Assembly: GCA_031291845.1 (NCBI GenBank)
Contig: JARLIH010000235.1
Location: 1 to 56,087 of the forward strand
DNA: 56,087 nucleotides
Reading direction: 5' to 3'
DNA from: Isosphaeraceae bacterium
Lineage (GTDB): Bacteria > Planctomycetota > Planctomycetia > Isosphaerales > Isosphaeraceae
The position numbers were made by a program, and so were the translations under genes. Under the pieces are notes generated by a model, which ran no database searches, was not told where the DNA came from, and worked only from the letters and a program-made list of their open reading frames with translations. The stretch's first letter is position 1. Each line of letters begins with the position of its first letter. Shown here piece by piece: positions 17,769 to 26,255 of this stretch.

Positions 17769-20213
17769 TCAGAACTTGAATTCGACGGTGACATTGCGGC
17801 AACGGCGCAGCACGTCGGCGTACGTTTCCCAGCGGAGCAGGGGAGCGTCTTTCTCGGCCCCCTGTGAGAGCACGTCGACGACCTTCGAGACACCCGAGAC
17901 GTCGAAGAACCGAACATCGCGCTGGCGGCCGTCGGCCAGGACGAGGCGAATTGTGGCGGTGACCGGCGCGTCGACTTCGGTCGGCCCGGTGGGGTCGAGG
18001 GGGGCGGTGCGGACGACCTTCGCGCCGGGGGCGTCGGGCCGGTTGTCCCAGACCTCGACCTTCGCGTCGCGCCTCTGTTCGGCGGACAGCCCGACGACGT
18101 TCACGGCGACCTTGCCGGTCACCGGCTTTGGGAACTCCCAGCCGGGGGCGACCGCGTGGAAGGCGGAGCTCAGCGCCCAGCCGCTCTCGGTGACGAGCCG
18201 GACGGCGACCCAGTCGTGCTCGGCCGCCGGCGCCCAGTCGAAGGAGACCTCAGCCGCGGTGCCGTCAAGCTCGCGGGCTTGCTGGACCCGGTCATGCGCC
18301 CAGAGCTCGACCCGCTTGAGGCGATCAGGGCGGTCGCTCCGGGCCCACCCTCGGGCGGAGATCCGGTGCGGCTTGCCCGTGGCGACGACCGCGCCCGGCG
18401 GCTGCTCGTCGTCGAGCGCTGCGACGAGCATCGGGCCGGTCGATACGATCGTGCGCCCCGCGCGGATCGCGGTCACGATCGCGCGCTCGTTCAGCCCTCC
18501 CGGGGCGTGAACGTAGAGCCGGGAGAGGCCGGGGAGCCAGCCGCCGGGGTGATCGAGGCTGAAGTCGGCCCCGGCGGTCGCGGCGACGCGGTAGCCGTGG
18601 TCGAGCAGGAGCGACCAGAGCTTCAGGGCGTTCTCACCCCCCTCGTTGACGTTCACGCCGTCGAGCAGCCCTCCGGCGGCGACGTCGAACGGCATGTTCA
18701 CGTACATGTTGGTGACGAACGTATCGTGGTTCACCCCCGACATCCAGTAACGGACCGGGTGGTTGGCAAACGTCGTTGCGCCGCTGGTCCGGACGGCCTG
18801 GAGCCCTTCCGATGGGTTGAGCCGCTTCAGCACGTCCCAGAACGCGTCGAACCCCTCGCCGTCGGGTCGATCGAGCCCCACGAAGCAAAAGTGCCCGATG
18901 TGCCACTTCTTCTCGTCGGCGAACCGGAACAAGAGGTCGGGGCTGGAGAGCCGGTCCATCTCGGCGCGGGCGTCCTTCCAGGTCTTGGGCTCGGGCTCGC
19001 CCCAGTTCGCGGGGGTGATCCAGTCGAGGCCGACGGCCCGCCCGATCCGCTCGGCGGTCTCGGCCGTCACGTCGTTGTAGATCCGCTGGCCGTGGTAGAC
19101 GTCGCCGTCGGGGTCGCCGCCATACCAGCCGAGCCGCCGGAGGTCGACGCGCCGCCGGAGCGTCACGCGGCCGAGGTCGACCTCGTGCCCGGCCTCGATC
19201 GTCACGGCGCGCTCGATCGCCTCGAACATCGGTCCCTTGGTCACGCGGACCACGTAAGCCCCTGGCGCCAGCTCCGTCGACCACGCGCCTCGGGCGAACT
19301 CGCCGGGGATCGAGCTGTAGCGGCCGGGCCGGACCTTGCCCCCCTGGACGAGCTGGACCAGGGCGGGCGTCTCCCTGTCGTCAGCCTCGACGGCCCGCAA
19401 CACCAGCCGGCCGGCGTGGGGATCGGCCAGGACGAGCCGTGCCGAACGCTCGGCGATCGACGCCGACAGCTCGGCCTCCCCCACGTCCCCCGCGCCGTAA
19501 GTTACGACCGCCTGGCCTCTCCCGCCCGAGAGAACGACCGACGGCGTGACCGCCCCCCGAGTCGTCGCCAGCGCGACGGCCGAGCCGTCCGGCCAGTCGC
19601 CCGAGACTGTCACCCGGGCGACGCGCGACCCGGCCGAATCGGGCAGGCCCTCCATCGGCTTCAGCACGATGGGCCCAGCTCCTCCCGCTCCCAGCCGAGC
19701 CAGCCGCACTGTCAGCACTTTCGCCGCGTTTGGCAGCACCTGCGAGATCCGATTCTGGAGCCGGATCGCAACGCGGGCCTCCTTCGACCCCTCCGGGACC
19801 ACCCCCGTTACCGCGAGAGTTTGCTCCGGCGCGGTCCCCCGGATCGGCGACGACGCGACCGTCTTCGCAACTCGGTCGCCGGCGAGGAACTCGAGCTCCA
19901 GCCAGCAAAGGTAGTACCCCGACGCCGGCTTGTACTCCGTCTCGACCGTCGCCGAGAACGTCAGCCGCTCCCCTGGGCTGACAGCGACGGTCGGCGAACG
20001 GAGTCCGCCTGGCTCGAACATCCGGGTCAGCCGAAGCACCGAGCCCCCCACAGTCGACCCGACGTCAACTCCGGACTTCGTCCAGCGATCTAACGGCGGC
20101 ACGCTCACGGTCGAGTCCGATACCGCCGCGGCGGGGACCGACGAGAATAGGGTCAATGCGATGGCCATAAGCCCCAGCGCAGCCGACCGAAACGCCTGGC
20201 TCGATGAGATCAT
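17769..20213 (-). CDS. Large exported PHP-like protein with altered metal-site motifs
   Basis: An 814-aa protein. From ATG 20213 it has a signal peptide (MISSSQAFRSAALGLMAIAL to AAAVSD), beta-rich domains (about 30-300), a carboxypeptidase-regulatory-like segment (about 310-355) and a PHP-like region (about 370-640) sharing CehA/McbA features: FANHPVRYWMSG, DGVNVNEGGENALKLWSLLL, TAGADFSLDHPGGWLPGLSR, AIRAGRTIVSTGPML. The place where the family has the first HxH motif reads WYGGDPDGDVYHGQR, so canonical ligands look replaced. A strong ribosome binding site is missing; ATG at 20264 is an alternative. It is first in the leftward four-gene run. Confidence 0.8.
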   Translation of the reverse strand: MISSSQAFRSAALGLMAIALTLFSSVPAAAVSDSTVSVPPLDRWTKSGVDVGSTVGGSVLRLTRMFEPGGLRSPTVAVSPGERLTFSATVETEYKPASGYYLCWLELEFLAGDRVAKTVASSPIRGTAPEQTLAVTGVVPEGSKEARVAIRLQNRISQVLPNAAKVLTVRLARLGAGGAGPIVLKPMEGLPDSAGSRVARVTVSGDWPDGSAVALATTRGAVTPSVVLSGGRGQAVVTYGAGDVGEAELSASIAERSARLVLADPHAGRLVLRAVEADDRETPALVQLVQGGKVRPGRYSSIPGEFARGAWSTELAPGAYVVRVTKGPMFEAIERAVTIEAGHEVDLGRVTLRRRVDLRRLGWYGGDPDGDVYHGQRIYNDVTAETAERIGRAVGLDWITPANWGEPEPKTWKDARAEMDRLSSPDLLFRFADEKKWHIGHFCFVGLDRPDGEGFDAFWDVLKRLNPSEGLQAVRTSGATTFANHPVRYWMSGVNHDTFVTNMYVNMPFDVAAGGLLDGVNVNEGGENALKLWSLLLDHGYRVAATAGADFSLDHPGGWLPGLSRLYVHAPGGLNERAIVTAIRAGRTIVSTGPMLVAALDDEQPPGAVVATGKPHRISARGWARSDRPDRLKRVELWAHDRVQQARELDGTAAEVSFDWAPAAEHDWVAVRLVTESGWALSSAFHAVAPGWEFPKPVTGKVAVNVVGLSAEQRRDAKVEVWDNRPDAPGAKVVRTAPLDPTGPTEVDAPVTATIRLVLADGRQRDVRFFDVSGVSKVVDVLSQGAEKDAPLLRWETYADVLRRCRNVTVEFKF

Positions 20214-20726
20214 GCCGACGTAATATTGTGTAATATACATAAGTAATCCTATAAGCGAAATCATTGTAATTTCGATATTATTTTCAGGAGGCGCGCGTAC
20301 GCTGCCGTCTCGTTCCCGCACTCTGCGCGGGAACGCTCCCCTTGGAAGCTCTGCATCCCATTTCTCTCCCCGAGCATCGAGCCGCGGAGCGTGGGAACGA
20401 GGGGACTCGGTCTAACCATCCGGGAAATTATCATTGTGAGAGATACCAACGGGCTTATGGGAATGAGACAGCACGGCATTGCATGCTTGAGCTCAAGGTT
20501 GACGGCAGGTTGTTGCTTGGGCAGCTTTTTTTGAGGGTATGGGTCTGCGGGATCCATCGTGCCGGATTCATCAAAAACTCATGGAAACCGCACGAAGGCT
20601 TTGCGTGTTGACCGGAAGATGACTTTGCTTCAAGAATCTTGAGCCGAGGCACGCTCGCCCAACACCGAAGAAATGGACGGTCGCACCCACCTGGTTCCAC
20701 GAAGCGCACGAATTCCGGAGAATTGC
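20214..20726. repeat. Intergenic region with a CGTTCCC...GGGAACG palindromic repeat
   Basis: No gene is seen. Positions 20221-20285 are very AT-rich and may hold the leftward promoter of the PHP operon. At 20311-20319 CGTTCCCGC pairs with 20327-20335, and an inverted half-unit GCGGAGCGTGGGAACGAG lies at 20384-20401. The motif resembles a dispersed palindromic sequence (CGTTCCCACGCTCCGCGTGG type) seen in many bacterial genomes. A related fragment occurs near 26100-26118. Confidence 0.5.
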
Positions 20727-21764
20727 GTGGAGCGCTCATCCCGCGGCGTGACGCTCATCGAGCTCCTGGCGGTCCTGGCGATCATGGGCACCGTGGTTTC
20801 GCTAGTGATCCCGGCCGTGTTGTCGGCGCGCGAGGCGGCTCGTCGGGCGCAGTGCGCGAACAATCTCAAGCAGATCGGGCTGGCCGTTCATACCTATATT
20901 GCGGCTCACGACGCCTTGCCGCCGGCGGCGTCGGATACCGACCACCTCGAGCCGGGGGCGCCGCCGGTCGATCATTCGATGAAGGCCCGGCTGCTCGGCT
21001 TCCTGGAGCAGCAACCCCTTTTCAACGCGCTGAATTTCTCGCAGCCGATCAATCCTTACGCCGGCCCCGGAACCCCCTATCTGGCCAATGTGACGGTCAC
21101 GTCGACCGCGCTTGGGCTCTTCCTTTGCCCTTCTGACGCGGGTGCCGACGTCTCGGAGGTGTTCGCGGACGTGGGAAGCGTGGAGTTCACGGCCGCGTCG
21201 ACCAATTATCCGAACAATCTCGGCGTGACGCCGACCTATACCGATAACATCCTGAATGGCCCCGCCTACATCCTGGGCTCGCGCGACCGCAGTCTGCCTT
21301 TGGTCCGGCTCGCGACGGTCCGGGACGGGACCTCGCAAACGGCGATGTTCAGTGAGTATGTGCAGGGGGACGCGAAGGAAGCACGATCGGGGACTTCCGG
21401 GAACCTACTCAGAATTTCGTTCGCGATCCCGTGGATGACCAGGACGGGCACGCCCAGGGGTGACTCCGAGGCCTGCCAGCAGTCCGACCTTCCCCGAGGC
21501 CACTACAAAGGGGAGTTCTGGGCCCACCACGACCCCGGGCGAGGAGGTGGTTACTTCCACACCAACCCGCCCAACACCAAGTCGTGCAACGGTGGCTGGT
21601 TCCCCTACGGGTGGGTCACGGCGAGCTCGTTCCACCCCGGCGGAGTGAACGTCCTGCTGCTGGACGGCTCCGTGAAGTTCGTCGCGCAAGGGATCGACTA
21701 TCCGACCTGGCTGGCGCTCGGCACGATAGCCGGCGGCGAGCTCCCCAGCATGGCCGCGTTTTGA
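20727..21764 (+). CDS. Divergent DUF1559 pseudopilin-like protein
   Basis: A 345-aa protein. A GTG at 20727 with CCGGAG six bases upstream gives MERSSRGVTLIELLAVLAIM, a prepilin-type helix, then [20 protein letters not shown] and [20 protein letters not shown]. The H-X9-DG motif is HPGGVNVLLLDGSV. It departs from the other five copies: the near-invariant [20 protein letters not shown] reads LAVLAIMGTVVSLVIPAVLS, and the C-terminus ends GGELPSMAAF instead of the usual DAY/DSY/DAF. An ECF sigma gene follows after 56 bp on the same strand. Confidence 0.9.
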   Translation: MERSSRGVTLIELLAVLAIMGTVVSLVIPAVLSAREAARRAQCANNLKQIGLAVHTYIAAHDALPPAASDTDHLEPGAPPVDHSMKARLLGFLEQQPLFNALNFSQPINPYAGPGTPYLANVTVTSTALGLFLCPSDAGADVSEVFADVGSVEFTAASTNYPNNLGVTPTYTDNILNGPAYILGSRDRSLPLVRLATVRDGTSQTAMFSEYVQGDAKEARSGTSGNLLRISFAIPWMTRTGTPRGDSEACQQSDLPRGHYKGEFWAHHDPGRGGGYFHTNPPNTKSCNGGWFPYGWVTASSFHPGGVNVLLLDGSVKFVAQGIDYPTWLALGTIAGGELPSMAAF

Positions 21765-21820
21765 CTCGAGCCGTGCGACGACTTAAGAACTCAGCGGTCG
21801 AATTTCGGAGGCGCGAAACG

Positions 21821-22858
21821 ATGTTGCGTTCGTCATTGGGTCCGATCGCTGAGCCGTCCGTCGGGTCCTCGCTCGAGCACTGGCCCGATGCCGATCTCCT
21901 GGCGCTGTTCCTCCAGCGGCGCGGGCCCGCGTCCGAGGACGCGTTCGCCGAACTGGTGGAGCGTTACGGACCGCTCGTCTTGCGTGCTTGCCGCTCCATC
22001 GTCGGCGACGAGCACGAGGCGCAGGATGCCTTCCAGGCAACGTTTCTCGTGCTTGCCCGCAAAGGCCGCGGACTTTGGGTCCGGGACTCGCTGGCCCCCT
22101 GGCTGCACGGAGTTGCCTGCCGGGTGGCGAGCGACGCCCGCAAGTCCGCAGCGCGGCGACGGACATTCGAGCGACGAATGGCCGCGCTGGGCAAGCCCGC
22201 GGCGGTCATTGAGGAGCGAGGCGACGTCGACGAAGTTGCCGCAGTCCTCCAGGAGGAAATCTGCCGGCTCCCGGAACTCCATCGCTCCGCGGTGGTCCTC
22301 TGCGACTTGCAGGGCCGAACGCACCAGGAGGCCGCCCTCTTGCTCCATTGCCCGGTCGGGACCATCAAGAGTCGCCAGTCCCGGGCGCGGGAGGAGCTCC
22401 GCAAGCGGTTGGCCCGCCGTGGCTTTGCCGTCTCGTCGCTCATGCTCGGGCTGCTCCTGGTCGAAAAGCGGGCGCTGGCGAGTGTCGCGCCGGGCGTCGT
22501 CCGGGCGACGGCGAGCATGGCGGTCCAGTTCGAGTCGGGCCTCCCCGGCCGCTCGTCGGACCTTCTCGGGGCTCCCTCCGCGAACCTGCTCGCGCGTGCG
22601 GAATCGGCCTCGGCCGCCATCGCGAGCCCGCGCCGCGTTTCCCCCGCCAGGCTGTTCCTCGCGGCCTCGGCCGTGGCGGCCGCCGCTCTGCTTGCCGAGC
22701 CGGCATCGCAGGCCTGGTTCGGAGGTCGGTCGAAGCCCAGCCCGCTCCCGCGCGGATCGATTGCCGCCCTGCGCTGGGGGCAGTCCTCCAGGGGTCCCGT
22801 GACCCAGCCATTGGCGAGGGTGGCGGTCCGGAACGCCGTCGCGCGTGCCACCCCATAA
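21821..22858 (+). CDS. ECF RNA polymerase sigma factor with C-terminal extension
   Basis: A 345-aa protein. Sigma region 2 is at about 30-100 ([40 protein letters not shown]) and region 4 at about 140-205 ([40 protein letters not shown]). Beyond residue 210 a planctomycete-style extension includes a hydrophobic stretch ([18 protein letters not shown], about 280-298), which could anchor the factor to the membrane or be the sensing part; no anti-sigma gene is adjacent. The start has CGGAG about 10 bases upstream. It probably shares a transcript with the preceding DUF1559 gene. Confidence 0.88.
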   Translation: MLRSSLGPIAEPSVGSSLEHWPDADLLALFLQRRGPASEDAFAELVERYGPLVLRACRSIVGDEHEAQDAFQATFLVLARKGRGLWVRDSLAPWLHGVACRVASDARKSAARRRTFERRMAALGKPAAVIEERGDVDEVAAVLQEEICRLPELHRSAVVLCDLQGRTHQEAALLLHCPVGTIKSRQSRAREELRKRLARRGFAVSSLMLGLLLVEKRALASVAPGVVRATASMAVQFESGLPGRSSDLLGAPSANLLARAESASAAIASPRRVSPARLFLAASAVAAAALLAEPASQAWFGGRSKPSPLPRGSIAALRWGQSSRGPVTQPLARVAVRNAVARATP

Positions 22859-23045
22859 GTGGGAAGCGCCCGCCCGCGGTGCATCAAGAAAAGGGTGCTC
22901 GGCGAGTCGGGGTGGCTCGCCCGGAGACCGCAACGGGCGTTGCGCACGACCGAGGGTGGGTCGACCGCTTTTTGAGCAAACCAGCCGCGCCCTCCCAAAC
23001 GAGCCGCCCGCTGCCCCAATCACGAAACGGCCTCGTGCCCGGCCG

Positions 23046-24287
23046 TTATCTTCCCTCGGGCACCGGCTGCCGGTCCACTTGCAGTCGCGGAGTCGGGGAG
23101 AAGGCTACCGCCGGGCGCGCAGGCTTCGTCAGGAAAGGTCGCTCGAAGAGCCACGAGAACACCCACGCGGCGCCCACGCACGCCGGCGAAGCGACCAGCA
23201 AGAGCAGGACCAGCCGTGTATTCGGCCCCAGGCCCCAGCCTCGCAGCACGGCGTGGGACAGCGACAGCAAAGGGAAATGGATCAGGTAGAGGCTGTACGA
23301 GAGACCGCCTAACTGGACCGCCGGCGCTGACTCGAGCAGCCGTAGCAGCCTCGGGCGGTCCGAGCGCCCTTGACTCTGCGACGCGGCCCGGACGCAGTAC
23401 GCGATCAGACCCGCGGCCGCGACGCCCACGAACGCGTCGTTTCGCATCATCGGGGGACCGAGCAACGCGACGAGGATGATGCCGGCAACGAAGAGCCCGA
23501 GGTTACGATCGCCCCACCGCTCCGCCCGGCGCTGCCCCGGGTCGGTCAGGACCGCCACGGCCATACCGATCGTGAAGAGGCCGGTATACCATGCAGTGAT
23601 CAGGTAGGCCAGCGAGATGCTCGAGAGGTGAACCGCGTACCCGGTCAGGAACCCGGCCGCCACGGTGATCGATATGCCGAACCTGCGCCAGATCCAGAGG
23701 AAGGCCGGGAAGAGGAAGTAGATCTGCCACTCCGTCGCGATACTCCACATCGGGGGGTCGATGCGGTACGCCATCCCGAGGTGGAAGTTGTGCACGAGGA
23801 AGAGGTGGGAAAGGATCACCCGGGTGTCGAACACCGGAAGGGCCACGTCCCAGCGCACCCCGGAGCGGTAACGCATCGCGGGAACGAGTGCAATCAGCGC
23901 CAGGGTGAAGAGAAGCGCTGCGTAGTAGGGAGGAAGGATACGCTTGGCCCGACGCTTCAGGTAATCCCAGGTCCCGCCCCGCAACTGCCCGTCCGCCGAG
24001 CGGACCACGGGGAGCATCAGGCTGAAGCCCGAGAGCACGATAAACAGCGCGACGCAATCGTGACCGTGCTCGAAAAGGAAGGCCGTTGCCCGCGTAATCG
24101 GGGTCTTCAGCTCGTGCCTGGGCACCTCGAACGTGGCATGGTGCAGGACGACGAAGAGGGCGGCGATGCCTCGGAGCCCGTCCAGGAAGTGCAGGCGCGT
24201 CGGGGCCGGACTCTCATGGGCCGGATCCGTCCGGTAGGGATTGTGAGAGGGGGACCGACTCTGAGTCCGTTCCGTCGAGTTCATCAT
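23046..24287 (-). CDS. Acyltransferase 3 family membrane protein (OafA/YrhL-like)
   Basis: A 413-aa polytopic membrane protein with about ten hydrophobic segments. The family signature is near the N-terminus: LHFLDGLRGIAALFVVLHHA (about residues 33-52), followed by FIVLSGFSLMLPV and RRAKRILPPYYAAL. The middle has SIATEWQIYFLFPAFLWIWR. Such proteins transfer acyl groups from the cytoplasm to extracytoplasmic carbohydrates. A hydrophilic N-terminal extension of about 30 residues precedes the core, and the exact start (two adjacent ATGs at 24284 and 24287) is uncertain. It converges with the sigma gene and diverges from the ABC binding-protein gene. Confidence 0.88.
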   Translation of the reverse strand: MMNSTERTQSRSPSHNPYRTDPAHESPAPTRLHFLDGLRGIAALFVVLHHATFEVPRHELKTPITRATAFLFEHGHDCVALFIVLSGFSLMLPVVRSADGQLRGGTWDYLKRRAKRILPPYYAALLFTLALIALVPAMRYRSGVRWDVALPVFDTRVILSHLFLVHNFHLGMAYRIDPPMWSIATEWQIYFLFPAFLWIWRRFGISITVAAGFLTGYAVHLSSISLAYLITAWYTGLFTIGMAVAVLTDPGQRRAERWGDRNLGLFVAGIILVALLGPPMMRNDAFVGVAAAGLIAYCVRAASQSQGRSDRPRLLRLLESAPAVQLGGLSYSLYLIHFPLLSLSHAVLRGWGLGPNTRLVLLLLVASPACVGAAWVFSWLFERPFLTKPARPAVAFSPTPRLQVDRQPVPEGR

Positions 24288-24770
24288 TCCTGAAGGTCCG
24301 AGGCCCTCTCCTCCGTGAGCGGCTTCCCTCGTTGAGGCTCGCCGATTCTGACGAGGGCGGCACTATAGCCCGGGTCGCCAAATCAGGAAAGGTCGGAAAG
24401 CCCTTAACGAGCGGTGTCGGTAAACGCTCATCGATCGTCGACCGATGGCGCGGGCGTGGGGCAAAAGCCCGAGAGACCGACGCTGGATGGCGAGGGTTCG
24501 AGTCTGCTGGTTATAGCAATCGTGCCTTGTGTAGCGATTGCGGTGCTGCGCGCCCCGAAAAGGGCGTGCTTTACGAAGCCGAGCGGGCCAAGGCTGCTTC
24601 TTCCTGAAGGTCTACGGAAGGCCGAGCCGGCCGTCTCGGAGTGTGAGAGGGCCTGGGACCGGGGTCGAGTGGCCGTTTGCTCGTACGCTTCTCGTGTCAT
24701 AATAGGCTTAGGGTATGAGATTTCGAAGCAACGGCGCGGGAAGCCGGCCTTTTCAAGGGGAGGGTGTGGG
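24288..24770. other. Divergent intergenic region, 483 bp
   Basis: It should contain promoters for the leftward acyltransferase and the rightward ABC binding protein. TTGCTC at 24677-24682 and CATAAT at 24698-24703 form a weak -35/-10-like pair with 15-bp spacing, about 70 bases before the start at 24771. No RNA gene is supported. Confidence 0.35.
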
Positions 24771-26054
24771 ATGCGTAGGGCCTGGCTCTGGGGATTGTCG
24801 GCCGTGCTGGTAATCGCGGCGGTCGCGGGGTCGGCCCTGAGCGTCTTCGGCCGCGTCGACCGGCCGATCGTCGTCGGTATCTTGCACTCCGAAACGGGAC
24901 CGAAGGCGATCAGCGAGAAGTCGATGATCCACGCTGAGATCATGGCAATCGAGGAGATCAACGCCCGAGGCGGCTTGCTGGGCCGGCGCCTCAAGCCGGT
25001 CATCGCCGACGGGCGGTCGGACTGGCCGACCTATGCGCAGCAGGCCAGGAAGCTGATCGACGACGATCACGTCAGCGTCATCTTCGGCTGCTGGACCTCG
25101 GCCAGCCGCAAAAACGTCCGCCCGGTCGTCGAGGAGAAGGACCACCTCCTGGTCTATCCGATGGCCTATGAAGGGCTGGAGGAGTCGCCCAACATCGTCT
25201 ACACCGGCGCCACCGCGAACCAGCAGGTGATCCCGGCCGTGACGTGGAGCCACGACGTCCTCAAGGCCAAGCGCGTGTTCCTGGTCGGTTCCGACTACAT
25301 CTGGCCGCACACGGTCAACGCGATCATCAAGGACCAGCTTCGGGCCTTGAGGCTCGAGCTCGTCGGCGAGGATTACATCTTCTTCGGCAGCGCGGACGTC
25401 GACGACGTCATCGCGGAGATTGTCAAAGCCAAGCCCGACGTGATTTTCAGCACCGTGGTGGGCGACTCGAACCTGGCCTTCTACGACCGGTTGCGCCGGG
25501 CGGGAGTCAAGCCGGACCAATCGCCGGTCATCTCGTTCAGCATTGCCGAGGACGAGCTGCGCGTCCTGGCCTCCGCCGACACGGTGGGCCACTACGCCGC
25601 CTGGAACTACTTTCAGAGTATCGACCGCCTGGAGAACCAGGAATACGTGCGCCGGTTTAAGGCCAGGTACGGCGCCGACCGGGTGACGAGCGACGTCATC
25701 ACGGCGGCCTACAACAGCGTCTACCTGTGGGCCCAGGCCGTCACCGAGGCCGATACCGAGGAGGTCGGCAAGGTGCGCCAGTCCATCCTCCGCCAGTCCC
25801 TCAACGCTCCCGAGGGGGTGATCGCGATCGACCGCGAGACCCAGCACACCTGGCGCCCGTTCTATCTCGCCAAGATGCGCGCCGACGGCCAGTTCGAAAT
25901 CGTCTACACGACCCAAAAGCCGGTCCAGCCCGTTCCGTACCCATTCGGACGCTCACGGTCCGAATGGGACGCCTTCCTCAACGGCCTTTATGCCGGCTGG
26001 GGAAACCAGTGGGCGAACCCGGTCAAGAAACCGAAATCGACGCCGTCGCAATAA
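24771..26054 (+). CDS. Urea/short-chain-amide type ABC substrate-binding protein (UrtA-like), orphan
   Basis: A 427-aa protein with a membrane-spanning or signal segment (MRRAWLWGLSAVLVIAAVAG) and a periplasmic type I binding-protein fold. UrtA/AmiC-like features are IVVGILHSETGPKAISEKSM, NARGGLLGRRLKPVIADGRS, VIFGCWTSASRKNVRPVVEE, HLLVYPMAYEGLEESPNIVY and the late SDVITAAYNSVYLWAQAV. No urtBCDE permease or ATPase genes are nearby, so it may work with a distant transporter or as a sensor. GGGGAGGG lies just upstream of the chosen ATG; an open frame further upstream lacks family features. AT-rich DNA follows the stop. Confidence 0.87.
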   Translation: MRRAWLWGLSAVLVIAAVAGSALSVFGRVDRPIVVGILHSETGPKAISEKSMIHAEIMAIEEINARGGLLGRRLKPVIADGRSDWPTYAQQARKLIDDDHVSVIFGCWTSASRKNVRPVVEEKDHLLVYPMAYEGLEESPNIVYTGATANQQVIPAVTWSHDVLKAKRVFLVGSDYIWPHTVNAIIKDQLRALRLELVGEDYIFFGSADVDDVIAEIVKAKPDVIFSTVVGDSNLAFYDRLRRAGVKPDQSPVISFSIAEDELRVLASADTVGHYAAWNYFQSIDRLENQEYVRRFKARYGADRVTSDVITAAYNSVYLWAQAVTEADTEEVGKVRQSILRQSLNAPEGVIAIDRETQHTWRPFYLAKMRADGQFEIVYTTQKPVQPVPYPFGRSRSEWDAFLNGLYAGWGNQWANPVKKPKSTPSQ

Positions 26055-26255
26055 TCAATCGCGCTAATATAATAGATATATGGATATTAGATTTTCTTTT
26101 CCACGCTCGGCGTGGGTACGTGTTTGGCGTCCCGCCCAGTGCAATTCGTAATTCGGCCCCTTCTCATTCGCCTTCACCGCTTCGACAAACGCTCTTGGCC
26201 CCGCTACGATGCTGCAAGCATCATCCCACCCCGACGACCCGCCAGGAGCTCTGCC

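Noticed and set aside
18156..20093. Long open frame on the plus strand opposite the large PHP-like gene
   Set aside because: Its translation is rich in Arg, Gly and Pro without domains, as expected for the antisense of GC-rich coding DNA; the minus strand has signal peptide, domains and operon context.
24440..24530. tRNA-like segment with GGGTTCGAGTC
   Set aside because: The T-loop word is present but the T-stem does not pair and no cloverleaf or acceptor stem can be built.
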